Of a DNA stretch of 64,000 bases, positions 43,201-52,505 are shown piece by piece; position 1 is the first letter of the stretch, and every line of letters starts with the position of its first letter. The notes below the pieces were generated by a model, which saw only the letters and a program-made list of their open reading frames with translations, was not told where the DNA came from and ran no database searches. This DNA is from Methylobacterium sp. J-076 (GTDB taxonomy: Bacteria > Pseudomonadota > Alphaproteobacteria > Rhizobiales > Beijerinckiaceae): positions 310,001-374,000 of the forward strand of contig NZ_JAKSXW010000133.1 of the NCBI RefSeq assembly GCF_022829405.1, in the 5' to 3' direction. The position numbers were made by a program, and so were the translations under genes.

Positions 43201-44703
43201 CTACTCGGCGGCGGGCAGGTGGAGGGCCATGAGTTGCGTCGAGCGGCGGCGCTCGGTCTGGTCGGGCGAGGGCAGGCCGATCCGGCGCCGGGCGTCGCCC
43301 ACCGCCTCGTGGACCCCATCCACCGCCAGGATCAGCGCGCTCACCGTGCGCAGGTCGATGGTCCGCTCGCGGGTGTGGGTCACCACGTCGGCGATGAGGT
43401 CGTCGATCTCCAGGACGATGGCGTCCAGCTCGGTGGCGGTGGTGGCCGCGCGGATCTCGCGCAGGATGTCGAGCAGCCGGTCGAGGACGATGTCGACCCG
43501 CTCCCGGCGCTTGCGGGCCAGCCGCTGGCCGAGCCATGCGAAGCCCGAGCCGATGGTGCCGCCGAAGAACGCCACGAGGTAGATGTAGTCTTCGTAGCGG
43601 TCGAGGAAGGTCTGCTGCTCGCGCTCGAAATAGTCCACCGCGCCGGGGTGGTTCGGGAGCCGGGCGGAGGTCGCCGCGACGGTGGTGTCGAAGTCCGGCG
43701 CCTTCATCAGCTTGGCGATGGGCGCCGCCGCGGCGAGGCGGGAGCGCCACTCGAACAGGTGCTGCGTGGCCGAGGCGACGGCGACGCGGCTCACCGTGCC
43801 CCGGGCCATCAGCCGGTAGGAGGCGCCGACGGTGCGGATCTCCTCGTCCGGGCGCTTGGGCCGGCCGCCGAAGGTCCCGGCGGGGATGGTGACCGATTGC
43901 AGCTCCGGGAACCGCTGGAGGATCGCGTCGCCGTCGGGGATCGAGACGAAGCCGATCTTCCGCTCGGGCGAGCCCGCCTCCACGGCGCGCACCACGTTGC
44001 CCGCCATCTTCGAGGCGGGGCTCGCGATCACCGCCACGGCGTCGACCCGCTTGTCGGCCAGGGCCTGGGTGATCTCCGCGATCTTGAGGGGCACCACCGT
44101 CACGTGGCCGGGGGCGGGTTCCGCGCCCTCCTCGACGGCGGGGGTGTCGGGCAGGAGGTCGTAGAAGGACAGGACGTTGGTGAGGAAGGGCAGGTCCGCC
44201 CCGTGGCGCACGACGATGCCGAGGCGCTTGCGGGCGAGGTCGGGGAACTCCTCGATCTCGCTGTGGTCCGGCCGCACGACGACCAGCGCCTCGTCGTGCA
44301 GGATCGCCAGCGTCAGGCCGTTCTCCGGGAGGAACACGTCCGGGCGGACCACGGCGAGGTCCGCCTTGTTCCGCTGGAGGGCGAGGCCGCTGTCGCGCAC
44401 GTCGTCATAGCGGACGATCTTGAGCCGCACGTCCTCCCGGCTCCGGTCGAGGGCGGCGGCGTAGGCATCGATCAGGGAGGCCTCCGGACCGTCCTGCGGG
44501 CCCACCGCCACCGTGAGGACGTTCGGACGGGACAGGTAGACGACCGCCCCCGCCAGCGCGGTGAGCCCCAGGGCCACCAGGACGAGGAGCCACTCGCGCC
44601 GCATCAGGACGGACGCTGCCGTCCGCAGCCTTCGCTGCAGCGGCCCCGGCACGGAATCAGGGTCGAGGGCATGGCCCGTCCTGTCACGTTGCGCGCGCTC
44701 CAT
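43201..44703 (-). CDS. membrane-tethered TAXI-type solute-binding protein (paralogue 2)
   Basis: The protein has 500 residues. It has the same plan as its paralogue: first transmembrane helix (LLVLVALGLTALAGAVVYLS), TAXI domain (LTVAVGPQDGPEASLIDAYAAAL, VVRPDVFLPENGLTLAILHDEALVVV, NHPGAVDYFERE), and a second helix (YIYLVAFFGGTIGSGFAWLG). A ~110-residue cytosolic helical tail with LRTVSALILAVDGVHEAV ends it. It differs by a ~30-residue N-terminal cytosolic extension. The start is the ATG at 44703, 44 bp from the divergent recX. No TRAP permease is nearby. Confidence 0.82.
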   Translation of the reverse strand: MERAQRDRTGHALDPDSVPGPLQRRLRTAASVLMRREWLLVLVALGLTALAGAVVYLSRPNVLTVAVGPQDGPEASLIDAYAAALDRSREDVRLKIVRYDDVRDSGLALQRNKADLAVVRPDVFLPENGLTLAILHDEALVVVRPDHSEIEEFPDLARKRLGIVVRHGADLPFLTNVLSFYDLLPDTPAVEEGAEPAPGHVTVVPLKIAEITQALADKRVDAVAVIASPASKMAGNVVRAVEAGSPERKIGFVSIPDGDAILQRFPELQSVTIPAGTFGGRPKRPDEEIRTVGASYRLMARGTVSRVAVASATQHLFEWRSRLAAAAPIAKLMKAPDFDTTVAATSARLPNHPGAVDYFEREQQTFLDRYEDYIYLVAFFGGTIGSGFAWLGQRLARKRRERVDIVLDRLLDILREIRAATTATELDAIVLEIDDLIADVVTHTRERTIDLRTVSALILAVDGVHEAVGDARRRIGLPSPDQTERRRSTQLMALHLPAAE

Positions 44704-44747
44704 GGCTCGTTCATGGAACGCAAACCTGTCCAGATCGTGAAGAACAC

Positions 44748-45338
44748 GTGAAGCGTCCCAGCGTTGCATCCTCCGGGCCAGACGCACCTCCGGGAGGGGA
44801 CGACCGGCCCAAGCCCCCCCGCCCGGTGAGCGCCGCGTGGCTGGAGCGGGCGGCGCTGGACTACCTCCAGCGCTACAGCGCCTCCACGGACATGCTCCGC
44901 CGCACCCTCGCCCGCCGGGTCGAGAAGCGGGCCAGGGCGAGGGGCGAGGAGGCCTCCGCCTTCGCCGACATGGTCGAGGCGACGGTCGCCCGCGCGGTGT
45001 CGGCCGGCCTGGTGGACGATGCCCGCTTCGCCGAGGGACGCCTCGCCGCCCTGCGCCGCCGGGGCACCTCCCGCCGGGCCGCCTCCGCCAAGCTCGCCGC
45101 CAAGGGCGTGCCGCGGGAGGTGGTCGAGGCGGCGATGGAGGCCGAGCGGGAGGCGCAGACGGGGGAGGACGGCGAGGCGAAGGCCGCCTGGGCCTACGCC
45201 AAGCGCCGCCGCCTCGGCCCCTACCGGCCACCGGACAAGCGCGCCGAGACCCGCGAGCGCGACCTCGGCAGCCTCGCCCGCCAGGGTTTTTCCTACGGCC
45301 TCGCCCGGCAAATCGTGGAGGCCGACGAAGCCCCGTGA
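44748..45338 (+). CDS. recX: regulatory protein RecX
   Basis: The protein has 196 residues with GTG start. It has the RecX tandem three-helix pattern: LERAALDYLQRYSASTDMLRRTLARRV near residue 31, then GLVDDARFAEGRLAALRRRGTSRRAASAKLAAKGVPREVVEAAM, and a third repeat at the end (GSLARQGFSYGLARQIV). RecX caps RecA filaments and limits recombination. recA is not adjacent. Confidence 0.85.
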   Translation: MKRPSVASSGPDAPPGGDDRPKPPRPVSAAWLERAALDYLQRYSASTDMLRRTLARRVEKRARARGEEASAFADMVEATVARAVSAGLVDDARFAEGRLAALRRRGTSRRAASAKLAAKGVPREVVEAAMEAEREAQTGEDGEAKAAWAYAKRRRLGPYRPPDKRAETRERDLGSLARQGFSYGLARQIVEADEAP

Positions 45339-45363
45339 CGGTGGCCGTCGCCGTCGCGGCCAC

Positions 45364-45464
45364 CCTCCCCCCCGTAATTGCGAGCGCAGCGAAGCACCCC
45401 GGGGCGGCGGCACGCCTCAGACCGTGGCGATGCCGGATGGCGTCGCTCCGCCCCCGATGACGGC
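45364..45464. repeat. palindromic intergenic repeat, diverged copy
   Basis: The arms attgcgagcgcagcgaagc (45376) and ggcgtcgctccgcccccgatgacg (to ~45464) are the two ends of the same repeat family seen across the window. The right arm is degraded. Confidence 0.6.
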
Positions 45465-45583
45465 GCGGGGGTGGGGTGGGACGGCAGTGGCGGGGGAAGG
45501 CTCCCGCGGGGTGCGTCAATCAGGACCGGGAGTGCCGCACGGCCGCCCTTGTTTGGCGCCGTTTTGTGTTCATCTTCCGTTCC

Positions 45584-46795
45584 ATGGACGAGGTTCTTGC
45601 CAAGAAACTGCGCATCCTCGCCGATGCCGCCAAATACGATGCGTCCTGCGCCTCGTCCGGGGCGCCCAAGCGCGCCGCCGGCAAGGATGGGATCGGCTCC
45701 ACCACCGGGGCGGGGATCTGCCACGCCTACACGCCGGACGGGCGCTGCGTCTCGCTGCTGAAGATCCTGCTGACCAACTGGTGCCTGTTCGATTGCGCCT
45801 ATTGCGTCAACCGACGCTCCTCCAACGTGCGGCGGGCGAAGTTCACCGTCGAGGAGGTGGTGAGCCTCACCCTCAACTTCTACAAGCGCAACTATATCGA
45901 GGGGCTGTTCCTCTCCTCCGGGATCATCCGCTCCCCCGACCACACGATGGAGCTGATGACCCGCGTGGCGAAGTCCCTGCGCCGGGACCACGGCTTCGCG
46001 GGCTACATCCACCTGAAATCCATCCCCGAGGCGAGCCCCTGGCTGATCGAGGAGGCGGGGCTCTATGCCGACCGCCTGTCGATCAACGTCGAATTGCCCA
46101 CGGAGGCGAGCCTCGGCCGCCTCGCCCCCGAGAAGGACGGCGCCGCGATCCAGGGCGCCATGGCGCAGATCGGCGAGCGGATCATCCAGGCCAAGGCCGA
46201 GAAGCGCCGCTTCGCCCCGGCCGGGCATTCGACGCAGGTGATCGTCGGGGCGGACGACACCACCGATGCCGCCCTGATCGCCAAGAGCGAGACGCTCTAC
46301 GGCAGCGTCGGCCTGAAGCGCGTCTATTACTCGGCGTTCAGCCCGATCCCCGACGGTTCGCAGATCCTGCCGCTGAAGGCCCCGCCGCTCGCCCGGGAGC
46401 ACCGGTTGTACCAGGCCGACTGGCTGCTCCGGTACTACGCGTTCACGGCGGAGGAGGTCGCCTCGGCCTCGGAGGGCGGGATGCTCGCCCTCGACATCGA
46501 CCCGAAGCTCGCCTGGGCGCTGAAGTACCGGGAGCGGTTCCCCGTGGACGTGAACACCGCCGACCGGGAGATGCTCCTGCGCGTCCCCGGCCTCGGGGCG
46601 CGGGCGGTGGACCGGATCGTCAAGGCGCGGAAGCACACGACGCTCCGCCTGGACGACGTGGCCCGGCTGACCTCCAGCCTCAAGCGGGCCCGCCCGTTCC
46701 TTATCGCCGCCGACCACCGCCCGGTGGGCCTCACCGACCGGGCGGACCTGCGGGCCAAGCTCGTGGAGCCGGCGCAGCAGCTGAGCCTGTTCTGA
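45584..46795 (+). CDS. putative DNA modification/repair radical SAM protein
   Basis: The protein has 403 residues. The radical SAM cluster motif is CLFDCAYC (Cys67, Cys71, Cys74). Conserved flanks are KYDASCASSG near the start, VNRRSSNVRRAKF, GLFLSSGIIRSPDHTMELM and FAGYIHLKSIP. A C-terminal helix-hairpin-helix (VNTADREMLLRVPGLGARAVDRIVKAR) could bind DNA. This family is almost always encoded next to a DUF4130/uracil-glycosylase-like protein, as here. Its chemistry is unknown. The stop codon touches the start of the downstream open frame. Confidence 0.88.
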   Translation: MDEVLAKKLRILADAAKYDASCASSGAPKRAAGKDGIGSTTGAGICHAYTPDGRCVSLLKILLTNWCLFDCAYCVNRRSSNVRRAKFTVEEVVSLTLNFYKRNYIEGLFLSSGIIRSPDHTMELMTRVAKSLRRDHGFAGYIHLKSIPEASPWLIEEAGLYADRLSINVELPTEASLGRLAPEKDGAAIQGAMAQIGERIIQAKAEKRRFAPAGHSTQVIVGADDTTDAALIAKSETLYGSVGLKRVYYSAFSPIPDGSQILPLKAPPLAREHRLYQADWLLRYYAFTAEEVASASEGGMLALDIDPKLAWALKYRERFPVDVNTADREMLLRVPGLGARAVDRIVKARKHTTLRLDDVARLTSSLKRARPFLIAADHRPVGLTDRADLRAKLVEPAQQLSLF

Positions 46796-46822
46796 TGGCG
46801 GATCACCCGTCTCGATCACGCT

Positions 46823-46935
46823 CTCATCCTGAGGGTCTGACCGGGCAGTCACCATCGACCCCCTCACGACCTCATCCTGAGGAGCCTGCCCTGGAGCCCT
46901 CCTTCGAGGCGGCTGGCGCCGCACCTCAGGATGAG
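46823..46935. repeat. CTCATCCTGAGG-type palindromic repeat
   Basis: ctcatcctgagg occurs at 46823 and 46871, and its complement cctcaggatgag at 46924, so the last two form an inverted pair 41 bp apart. This is a second, different repeat family, similar to mosaic elements of Rhizobiales. It fills the gap between the radical SAM gene and the conserved start of udgX and is open in the udgX frame. Confidence 0.75.
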
Positions 46936-46944
46936 GGCATGGGC

Positions 46945-48390
46945 ATGAACGATGGGAGGATGCGCGCGCCTCGCACCATCCTCCTGCGCCCAGGCGCCGA
47001 TCTCACCGGCTTTCGCGATGCCGCCCGGCGGCTTGCGGCCGAGGGCGTGCCGCCGGAGGCGGTGACGTGGAGCCTGGAATCCGCGCCGAGCCTGTTCGGC
47101 AGCGAGGCCGCGCCCCAGGCCGACCGGCCCCTCTCCCTCCCGCGGGCGGTGGCCGCCCTGATCCCCCAGGTGGTCCCCCACCGGGACCCCGAACGCTACG
47201 GCCTGCTCTACGCCCTGATCTGGCGGGCGCTCCACGGCGAGCGGCACCTGATGGAGGTGGCGAGCGACCCGCTGGTGCATCGCCTGAACCTGATGGCCAA
47301 GGCGATCGGCCGGGACTTGCACAAGATGCACGCCTTCCTCCGCTTCCGCCGGACCACGGATGACGGCGACGAGCGCTACGTCGCGTGGTTCGAGCCGGAT
47401 CACCACATCCTGGAGGCCGCCGCGCCGTTCTTCGTGCGGCGCTTCGCCGGGATGCGCTGGACGATCCTGACCCCCGAGGGCCGGGCCGTCTGGGACGGCG
47501 ACGCCTTGACCTACGGCCCGCCCGGCTCCCGGGGCGACGTGCCCGAGGGCGACGGCTTCGAGGCCGGCTGGCAGACCTACTACGAGACGACGTTCAACCC
47601 CGCCCGCGTCAACCCGAAGGCGATGCGGGCGGAGATGCCGAAGAAGTACTGGCGCAACATGCCCGAGACCGCCTCCATCCCCGCGCTCCTGAGGGGCGCG
47701 GCGGAACGGACGGCGCAGATGATCGAGAGGGAGCCCACCGTGCCCGCACGCCGCGAACCCGCCCGAGCCGTCGCCGCGATGGCCGACCAGGACCCGAAGA
47801 ACCTCGACGAGCTCAACGCCATCATCCGCCGCACAGAGCCCCTGGTGCCGGGCGCGACCCAGGCCGTGCTCGGCGAAGGGCCGCCCGGCGCCAGCGTCGC
47901 CTTCGTCGGCGAGCAGCCGGGCGATCAGGAGGACCTGAAGGGCCGCCCCTTCGTCGGGCCGGCGGGGCAGCTGCTCTCGCGGGCGATGGAGGAGGCGGGC
48001 ATCGACCGCGGGGGGAGCTACCTCACCAACGCGGTCAAGCATTTCAAATTCACCCTGCGCGGCAAGCGCCGCATCCACGAGAAGCCCACCGCCGGGGAGG
48101 TCAGCCACTACCGCTGGTGGCTCGACCGGGAGCTGGAATTCGTGGCGCCCAAGCTCGTCGTGGCGCTCGGCGCGACGGCGGTGCTGGCGCTCACCGGCAA
48201 GGCGATCCCGATCACCCGCGCCCGCGGCCCGTTCCGGTTCGACCGGCACGAGACCCGCTTCCAGGGCTTCATCACCGTCCACCCCTCCTACCTGCTGCGC
48301 CTGCCGGACGAGGCGAAGGAGGAGGCCTACGCGGCTTTCGTCGCCGACCTGAAACGCATCGCCACGCTCGGCGCCGAGCTCTCCGCATGA
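46945..48390 (+). CDS. udgX: DUF4130-UdgX fusion, uracil-DNA-binding repair protein
   Basis: The protein has ~481 residues. The N-terminal ~255 residues are the SAM-partner domain DUF4130 (RLAAEGVPPEAVTW, MEVASDPLVHRLNLMAKAIGRDLHKMHAFLRFR, KKYWRNMPE). The C-terminal ~200 are a family-4-like uracil glycosylase: GEQPGDQEDLKGRPFVGPAG, the UdgX-specific loop KRRIH with His378, and VHPSYLLR. In characterised UdgX this His bonds covalently to the abasic site after uracil removal. The frame stays open upstream to 46795 through a repeat; the start at 46945 excludes it. Confidence 0.9.
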   Translation: MNDGRMRAPRTILLRPGADLTGFRDAARRLAAEGVPPEAVTWSLESAPSLFGSEAAPQADRPLSLPRAVAALIPQVVPHRDPERYGLLYALIWRALHGERHLMEVASDPLVHRLNLMAKAIGRDLHKMHAFLRFRRTTDDGDERYVAWFEPDHHILEAAAPFFVRRFAGMRWTILTPEGRAVWDGDALTYGPPGSRGDVPEGDGFEAGWQTYYETTFNPARVNPKAMRAEMPKKYWRNMPETASIPALLRGAAERTAQMIEREPTVPARREPARAVAAMADQDPKNLDELNAIIRRTEPLVPGATQAVLGEGPPGASVAFVGEQPGDQEDLKGRPFVGPAGQLLSRAMEEAGIDRGGSYLTNAVKHFKFTLRGKRRIHEKPTAGEVSHYRWWLDRELEFVAPKLVVALGATAVLALTGKAIPITRARGPFRFDRHETRFQGFITVHPSYLLRLPDEAKEEAYAAFVADLKRIATLGAELSA

Positions 48391-48524
48391 GCCGCGCGTT
48401 TTAATCCCTAGTGGCGCGTGCGTGGAGACACGCCGCTCCGCACCTTCACTCCCTATATCTTTTTCATGACAGACGAAGCGGACGGAACAACCGGACCGCG
48501 CTGCACGAGGAGATGTTTTTAGAG

Positions 48525-48779
48525 ATGAAGACCCGTATTGCCGCCACCGTCGCCGCCCTCGTCATCGGCCTTGCGGCCCCGATGACCGCCGCGACGGCCT
48601 CTCCCTACGCCCCCCGCGACGAGGTCGTGACCACGGGCGCGATCGGCGTCCACGACACGCCCTTCTACGAGTCGCATCCCGGCTACTGCGCCCCGAGCTC
48701 GGCCGCCGAGGGCAACGCCAACCAGCAGACGCGCCCGGTGAAGCAGTACGGCCAGACCACCGGCGGCAACCGCTGCTGA
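48525..48779 (+). CDS. small exported hypothetical protein
   Basis: The protein has 84 residues. A signal peptide (AATVAALVIGLAAPMTAATA) is followed by a short polar mature peptide with two Cys (YCAPSS, GGNRC) and Gln/Asn-rich stretches. The ATG at 48525 has gaggag 15 bp upstream. No family was recognised; it may be a small periplasmic or surface peptide. Confidence 0.6.
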   Translation: MKTRIAATVAALVIGLAAPMTAATASPYAPRDEVVTTGAIGVHDTPFYESHPGYCAPSSAAEGNANQQTRPVKQYGQTTGGNRC

Positions 48780-48929
48780 GGATGGCTTCCCTCCCCCTCG
48801 TGGGGAGGGACACGAGGGTGGGGTGGAGCAGGGCCGTACGCGTCGGTGCGACCTGCGCCACCTCCCCGTCATTGCGAGCGCCGCCCTCGCCATCCGGCGC
48901 GCAAATCAAGCCGAGCTTCGTCGCCGGGA

Positions 48930-49079
48930 GTGAACCGCTCGTCCCTTTTCGGCTCAGTGGCCCGCGACCAAGCAGAACCCGATAGCGACCTCGCTCTCAT
49001 GATCGATATCGCGAACCGGGACATGCTGAAGCCTCCTGTTCGGCCGACGGCCGAACGGGATGCGATCCATGCCTTCTGA
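48930..49079 (+). pseudogene. MntA-type minimal nucleotidyltransferase antitoxin, internally deleted
   Basis: The frame from GTG 48930 reads SSLFGSVARDQAEPDSDLALMIDIANRDML, the nucleotidyltransferase core (GSxAR...DSDxxL) of MNT-domain proteins. It then jumps straight to KPPVRPTAERDAIHAF, which looks like the usual C-terminal end. About 40-50 residues between them are missing, including the region of the third catalytic Asp. It overlaps the HepT remnant that follows. It is likely non-functional. Confidence 0.65.
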
Positions 49080-49314
49080 GTGGCGGCGAGACGCGCTGCC
49101 CGGGGATCACTCGGAGGCGAGTCGCCGGGTCGATGACGAGACCCGAACCCGTCATCGTCACATCCCCTGGCGCCCCATCGCCGATGCCGGCGAGTTCTAC
49201 CGGCGCCACTATGACCGCGTTTCACTGGACAACGTCTGGCGGAGCCTCCACGACGAGCGACCCCTCCTCGTCGCCGCGGCCGAGTCCGAACTCAGGCATC
49301 CGCCGGCGCGTTGA
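49060..49314 (+). pseudogene. HepT-like HEPN toxin remnant
   Basis: An 84-codon frame has a normal-looking HEPN C-terminal part (EASRRVDDETRTRHRHIPWRPIADAGEFYRRHYDRVSLDNVWRSLHDERPLLVAA), including an RxxxH-like motif region (YRRHYD). It lacks the N-terminal helices; the start MPSEWRRDAL is joined directly to the middle. HepT partners of MntA have ~115-140 residues. With the preceding MntA remnant it is the decayed trace of an MNT/HEPN toxin-antitoxin locus just upstream of polA. Confidence 0.62.
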
Positions 49315-49340
49315 CGAGTTCTCGCGAGACGCCATCGCCC

Positions 49341-52300
49341 ATGACAGCCAAGTCCTCCGAGACCGCCGCCGAGGCCGCCCCCGCTCCGAAGCAGGTCGGC
49401 CCCGGCGATCAGGTGATCCTGGTCGACGGCTCGTCGTTCATCTTCCGGGCCTATTTCCAATCGATCAACCAGGACCAGAAGTACAACTCGCGCCCCTCGG
49501 ACGGGCTGCCGACCGGGGCGGTGCGGCTGTTCTGCACCAAGATCGCGCAGTTCCTGCAGGACGGCGCCGCCGGCACGATGCCGACGCATCTCGGCATCGT
49601 CTTCGACAAGTCGGAGGGCTCGTTCCGCAAGGAGATGTTCCCGGACTACAAGGGCCACCGCCCGGACGCCCCCGACGACCTCAAGCGCCAGATGCCGCTG
49701 ATGCGCGATGCGGTGCGGGCCTTCGGCCTGCACGCCGTGGAGCTCGAGCGCTACGAGGCGGACGACCTCATCGCCACCTATGCGAGGCAGGCCGAGGCCC
49801 GGGGTGCAGGGGTCATCATCGTCTCCTCCGACAAGGACCTGATGCAGCTCGTCGGGCCGCTGGTGCGGTTCTACGATTTCGAATCGGGCGCCAAGGGCAA
49901 GCCGGGCTACCGGCCCGAGCGCAACCTCGATGTCGATGCCATCATCGCCAAGTGGGAGGGCTTGCGCCCGAACCAGATCGGCGATGCGCTGGCGCTGATC
50001 GGCGACACCTCGGACAACGTGCCCGGCGTCCCCGGCATCGGCCTCAAGACCGCCGCCGCCCTCATCAAGGAGTTCGGCTCCCTCGACGCGCTGCTGGAGC
50101 GGGCCGGGGAGATCAAGCAGCCCAAGCGCCGGGAGACCCTGCTCGCCAACGTCGAGCAGGCGAAGCTCTCGCGCAAGCTCGTGGCGCTGATCGAGGACGT
50201 GCCCGTCCCCGTGGCCCTCGACGACCTCGGCGTGCCGCACCCCGACCCCGAGAAGCTCGTCGGCTTCCTGAAGGCGATGGAGTTCAACACCCTGACCCGG
50301 CGCATCGCCCAGATGCTCCATGTCGATCCCGAAAAGGTGCGGCCCGATCCGTCCCTGCTGCCGGGCGCCGGGGCCAAGGCCGGCGATCCCCCGCCGTTCT
50401 TCGGCGACAGCGTGCCGCCGGACCCCGAGACCGCCGCCGCGGGCCCCGAGCGTCCGCCGGGCGACGCCCCGCCCGGGGGCGGCGAGGTCGATCCCTTCGC
50501 CGACCTCGGCCTGCCGGATGCGGCGCCCACGCCCCGCGGCCCCGCCGAGCCGACGCCGGGGAGCCTCGTCGCGGCGCGGGCGGCCGAATCGGTGAAGCCG
50601 TTCGACACGGCGGCCTACGAGACCGTGCTGACCCTCGAACACCTCGACGCCTGGATCGCCGAGGCCGAGGAGGCCGGGGTGATCGCCGTCGACACGGAGA
50701 CGGATTCCCTCGATTCGTACCGGGCGGGGCTCGTCGGCGTGTCGCTCGCGGTGGCGCCGGGGCGGGCCTGCTACATCCCCCTCGCCCATGTGCGGTCGGT
50801 GACCGCCGAGGCCGATGCCGGCGACCTGTTCGGCCAGGGCGCCGCCTCCACCGATCTGGTCGAGCCGATCGCCGACCAGATCCCCCTCGATGCGGCCCTC
50901 GCGCGGCTGAAGCCGCTCCTCGAAAACCCCGGCGTGCTCAAGGTCGGCCAGAACCTGAAATACGACTGGGTGGTGTTCTCCCGCCACGGCATCGCGGTGG
51001 CGCCCTTCGACGACACGATGCTGATCTCCTACGTGCTCGATGCCGGCAAGGGCGGGCACGGCATGGACGAGCTGGCCCGCCGCCACCTCGGCCACCAGCC
51101 GATCACCTTCTCGGACGTGGCCGGCACCGGCCGCGCCAAGGTGACGTTCGACCGGGTCGCCCTCGACAAGGCCACCGCCTACGCCGCCGAGGACGCGGAC
51201 GTGACCTTGCGCCTGTGGCGGATGATGAAGCCGCGCCTCGTGGCCGAGCGCCGGGTCGCCGTCTACGAGACCCTGGAGCGCCCGCTCCTGCCGATCATCG
51301 CCCGGATGGAGATGGCGGGCATCCGCGTCGACCGGGACATGCTGAGCCGTCTCTCCGGGGACTTCTCGCAGATCCTGGTGCGGCTGGAGGAGGAGATCCA
51401 GGAGGATGCCGGCGAGCGCTTCTCCGTGGGCTCGCCCAAGCAGATCGGCGACATCCTGTTCGGCAAGATGGGCCTGCCCGGCGCCAAGAAGACGCCGTCC
51501 GGCCAGTGGGCCACCCCCGCGACACTGCTGGAGGAACTGGCCCAGGCCGGGCACGGGCTGCCCAAGAAGATCCTCGAATGGCGCCAGCTCGCCAAGCTGA
51601 AATCGACCTACACCGACTCGCTCCAGACCCATGCGGACCGGGAGACGCAGCGCGTCCACACCTCGTTCTCGCTGGCGGCGACGACGACGGGGCGGCTCTC
51701 CTCCTCCGAGCCGAACCTGCAGAACATCCCCGTGCGCACCGAGGAGGGCCGGCGCATCCGCCGGGCCTTCGTGGCCGCCCCCGGCAAGGTGCTGATCTCA
51801 GCCGACTATTCGCAGATCGAATTGCGGCTGCTCGCCCACATGGCCGACATCCCCGAACTGCGCAAAGCCTTCGAGGACGGCATCGACATCCACGCGGCCA
51901 CCGCGTCGGCGATGTTCGGCGTGGCGCTGAAGGACATGACGCCCGACCTGCGCCGCCGGGCCAAGACGATCAATTTCGGCATCATCTACGGCATCTCGGC
52001 CTTCGGGCTGGCCGACCGCCTGGGCATCGGCCGGGAGGAGGCCTCGGCCTTCATCAAGCAGTATTTCGAGCAGTTCCCGGGCATCCGCGACTACATCGAC
52101 ACGACCAAGAGGATCTGCCGGGACAAGGGCTACGTCACCACCCTGTTCGGCCGGGTGTGCCACTACCCGCAGATCCGCTCCAACAACCCCTCCGAGCGGG
52201 CGAGCGTCGAGCGGCAGGCGATCAACGCCCCGATCCAGGGCTCGGCCGCCGACATCATCCGCCGGGCGATGGTCCGGATGGAGGAGGCGCTGGCCGCCAA

Positions 52301-52490
52301 GCGGCTCGGCGTGACGATGCTGCTGCAGGTCCACGACGAACTGGTCTTCGAAGCGGACGAGGCGGAGGTGGACGCGGCGATCCCGATCATCGCCTCCATC
52401 ATGGAGAAGGCCCCCGCCCCCGCCCTGACGCTCCGTGTCCCCCTCGTCGTGGAGGCCAAGGCCGCGGGGAATTGGCAGGAGGCGCATTGA
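49341..52490 (+). CDS. polA: DNA polymerase I
   Basis: The protein has 1049 residues. A 5'-3' exonuclease domain (~30-330: VILVDGSSFIFRAYF, YEADDLIATYA, GDTSDNVPGVPGIG) is followed by a Pro-rich linker. The 3'-5' exonuclease domain keeps the catalytic DTETD near residue 451. The polymerase domain has motif A ISADYSQIELRLLAH, motif B RRRAKTINFGIIYG and motif C LLQVHDELVFEA. It fills gaps in repair and replaces RNA primers. It is somewhat longer than enterobacterial Pol I because of the linker. Confidence 0.97.
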   Translation: MTAKSSETAAEAAPAPKQVGPGDQVILVDGSSFIFRAYFQSINQDQKYNSRPSDGLPTGAVRLFCTKIAQFLQDGAAGTMPTHLGIVFDKSEGSFRKEMFPDYKGHRPDAPDDLKRQMPLMRDAVRAFGLHAVELERYEADDLIATYARQAEARGAGVIIVSSDKDLMQLVGPLVRFYDFESGAKGKPGYRPERNLDVDAIIAKWEGLRPNQIGDALALIGDTSDNVPGVPGIGLKTAAALIKEFGSLDALLERAGEIKQPKRRETLLANVEQAKLSRKLVALIEDVPVPVALDDLGVPHPDPEKLVGFLKAMEFNTLTRRIAQMLHVDPEKVRPDPSLLPGAGAKAGDPPPFFGDSVPPDPETAAAGPERPPGDAPPGGGEVDPFADLGLPDAAPTPRGPAEPTPGSLVAARAAESVKPFDTAAYETVLTLEHLDAWIAEAEEAGVIAVDTETDSLDSYRAGLVGVSLAVAPGRACYIPLAHVRSVTAEADAGDLFGQGAASTDLVEPIADQIPLDAALARLKPLLENPGVLKVGQNLKYDWVVFSRHGIAVAPFDDTMLISYVLDAGKGGHGMDELARRHLGHQPITFSDVAGTGRAKVTFDRVALDKATAYAAEDADVTLRLWRMMKPRLVAERRVAVYETLERPLLPIIARMEMAGIRVDRDMLSRLSGDFSQILVRLEEEIQEDAGERFSVGSPKQIGDILFGKMGLPGAKKTPSGQWATPATLLEELAQAGHGLPKKILEWRQLAKLKSTYTDSLQTHADRETQRVHTSFSLAATTTGRLSSSEPNLQNIPVRTEEGRRIRRAFVAAPGKVLISADYSQIELRLLAHMADIPELRKAFEDGIDIHAATASAMFGVALKDMTPDLRRRAKTINFGIIYGISAFGLADRLGIGREEASAFIKQYFEQFPGIRDYIDTTKRICRDKGYVTTLFGRVCHYPQIRSNNPSERASVERQAINAPIQGSAADIIRRAMVRMEEALAAKRLGVTMLLQVHDELVFEADEAEVDAAIPIIASIMEKAPAPALTLRVPLVVEAKAAGNWQEAH

Positions 52491-52505
52491 GGGGCCACCC
52501 TCCCC

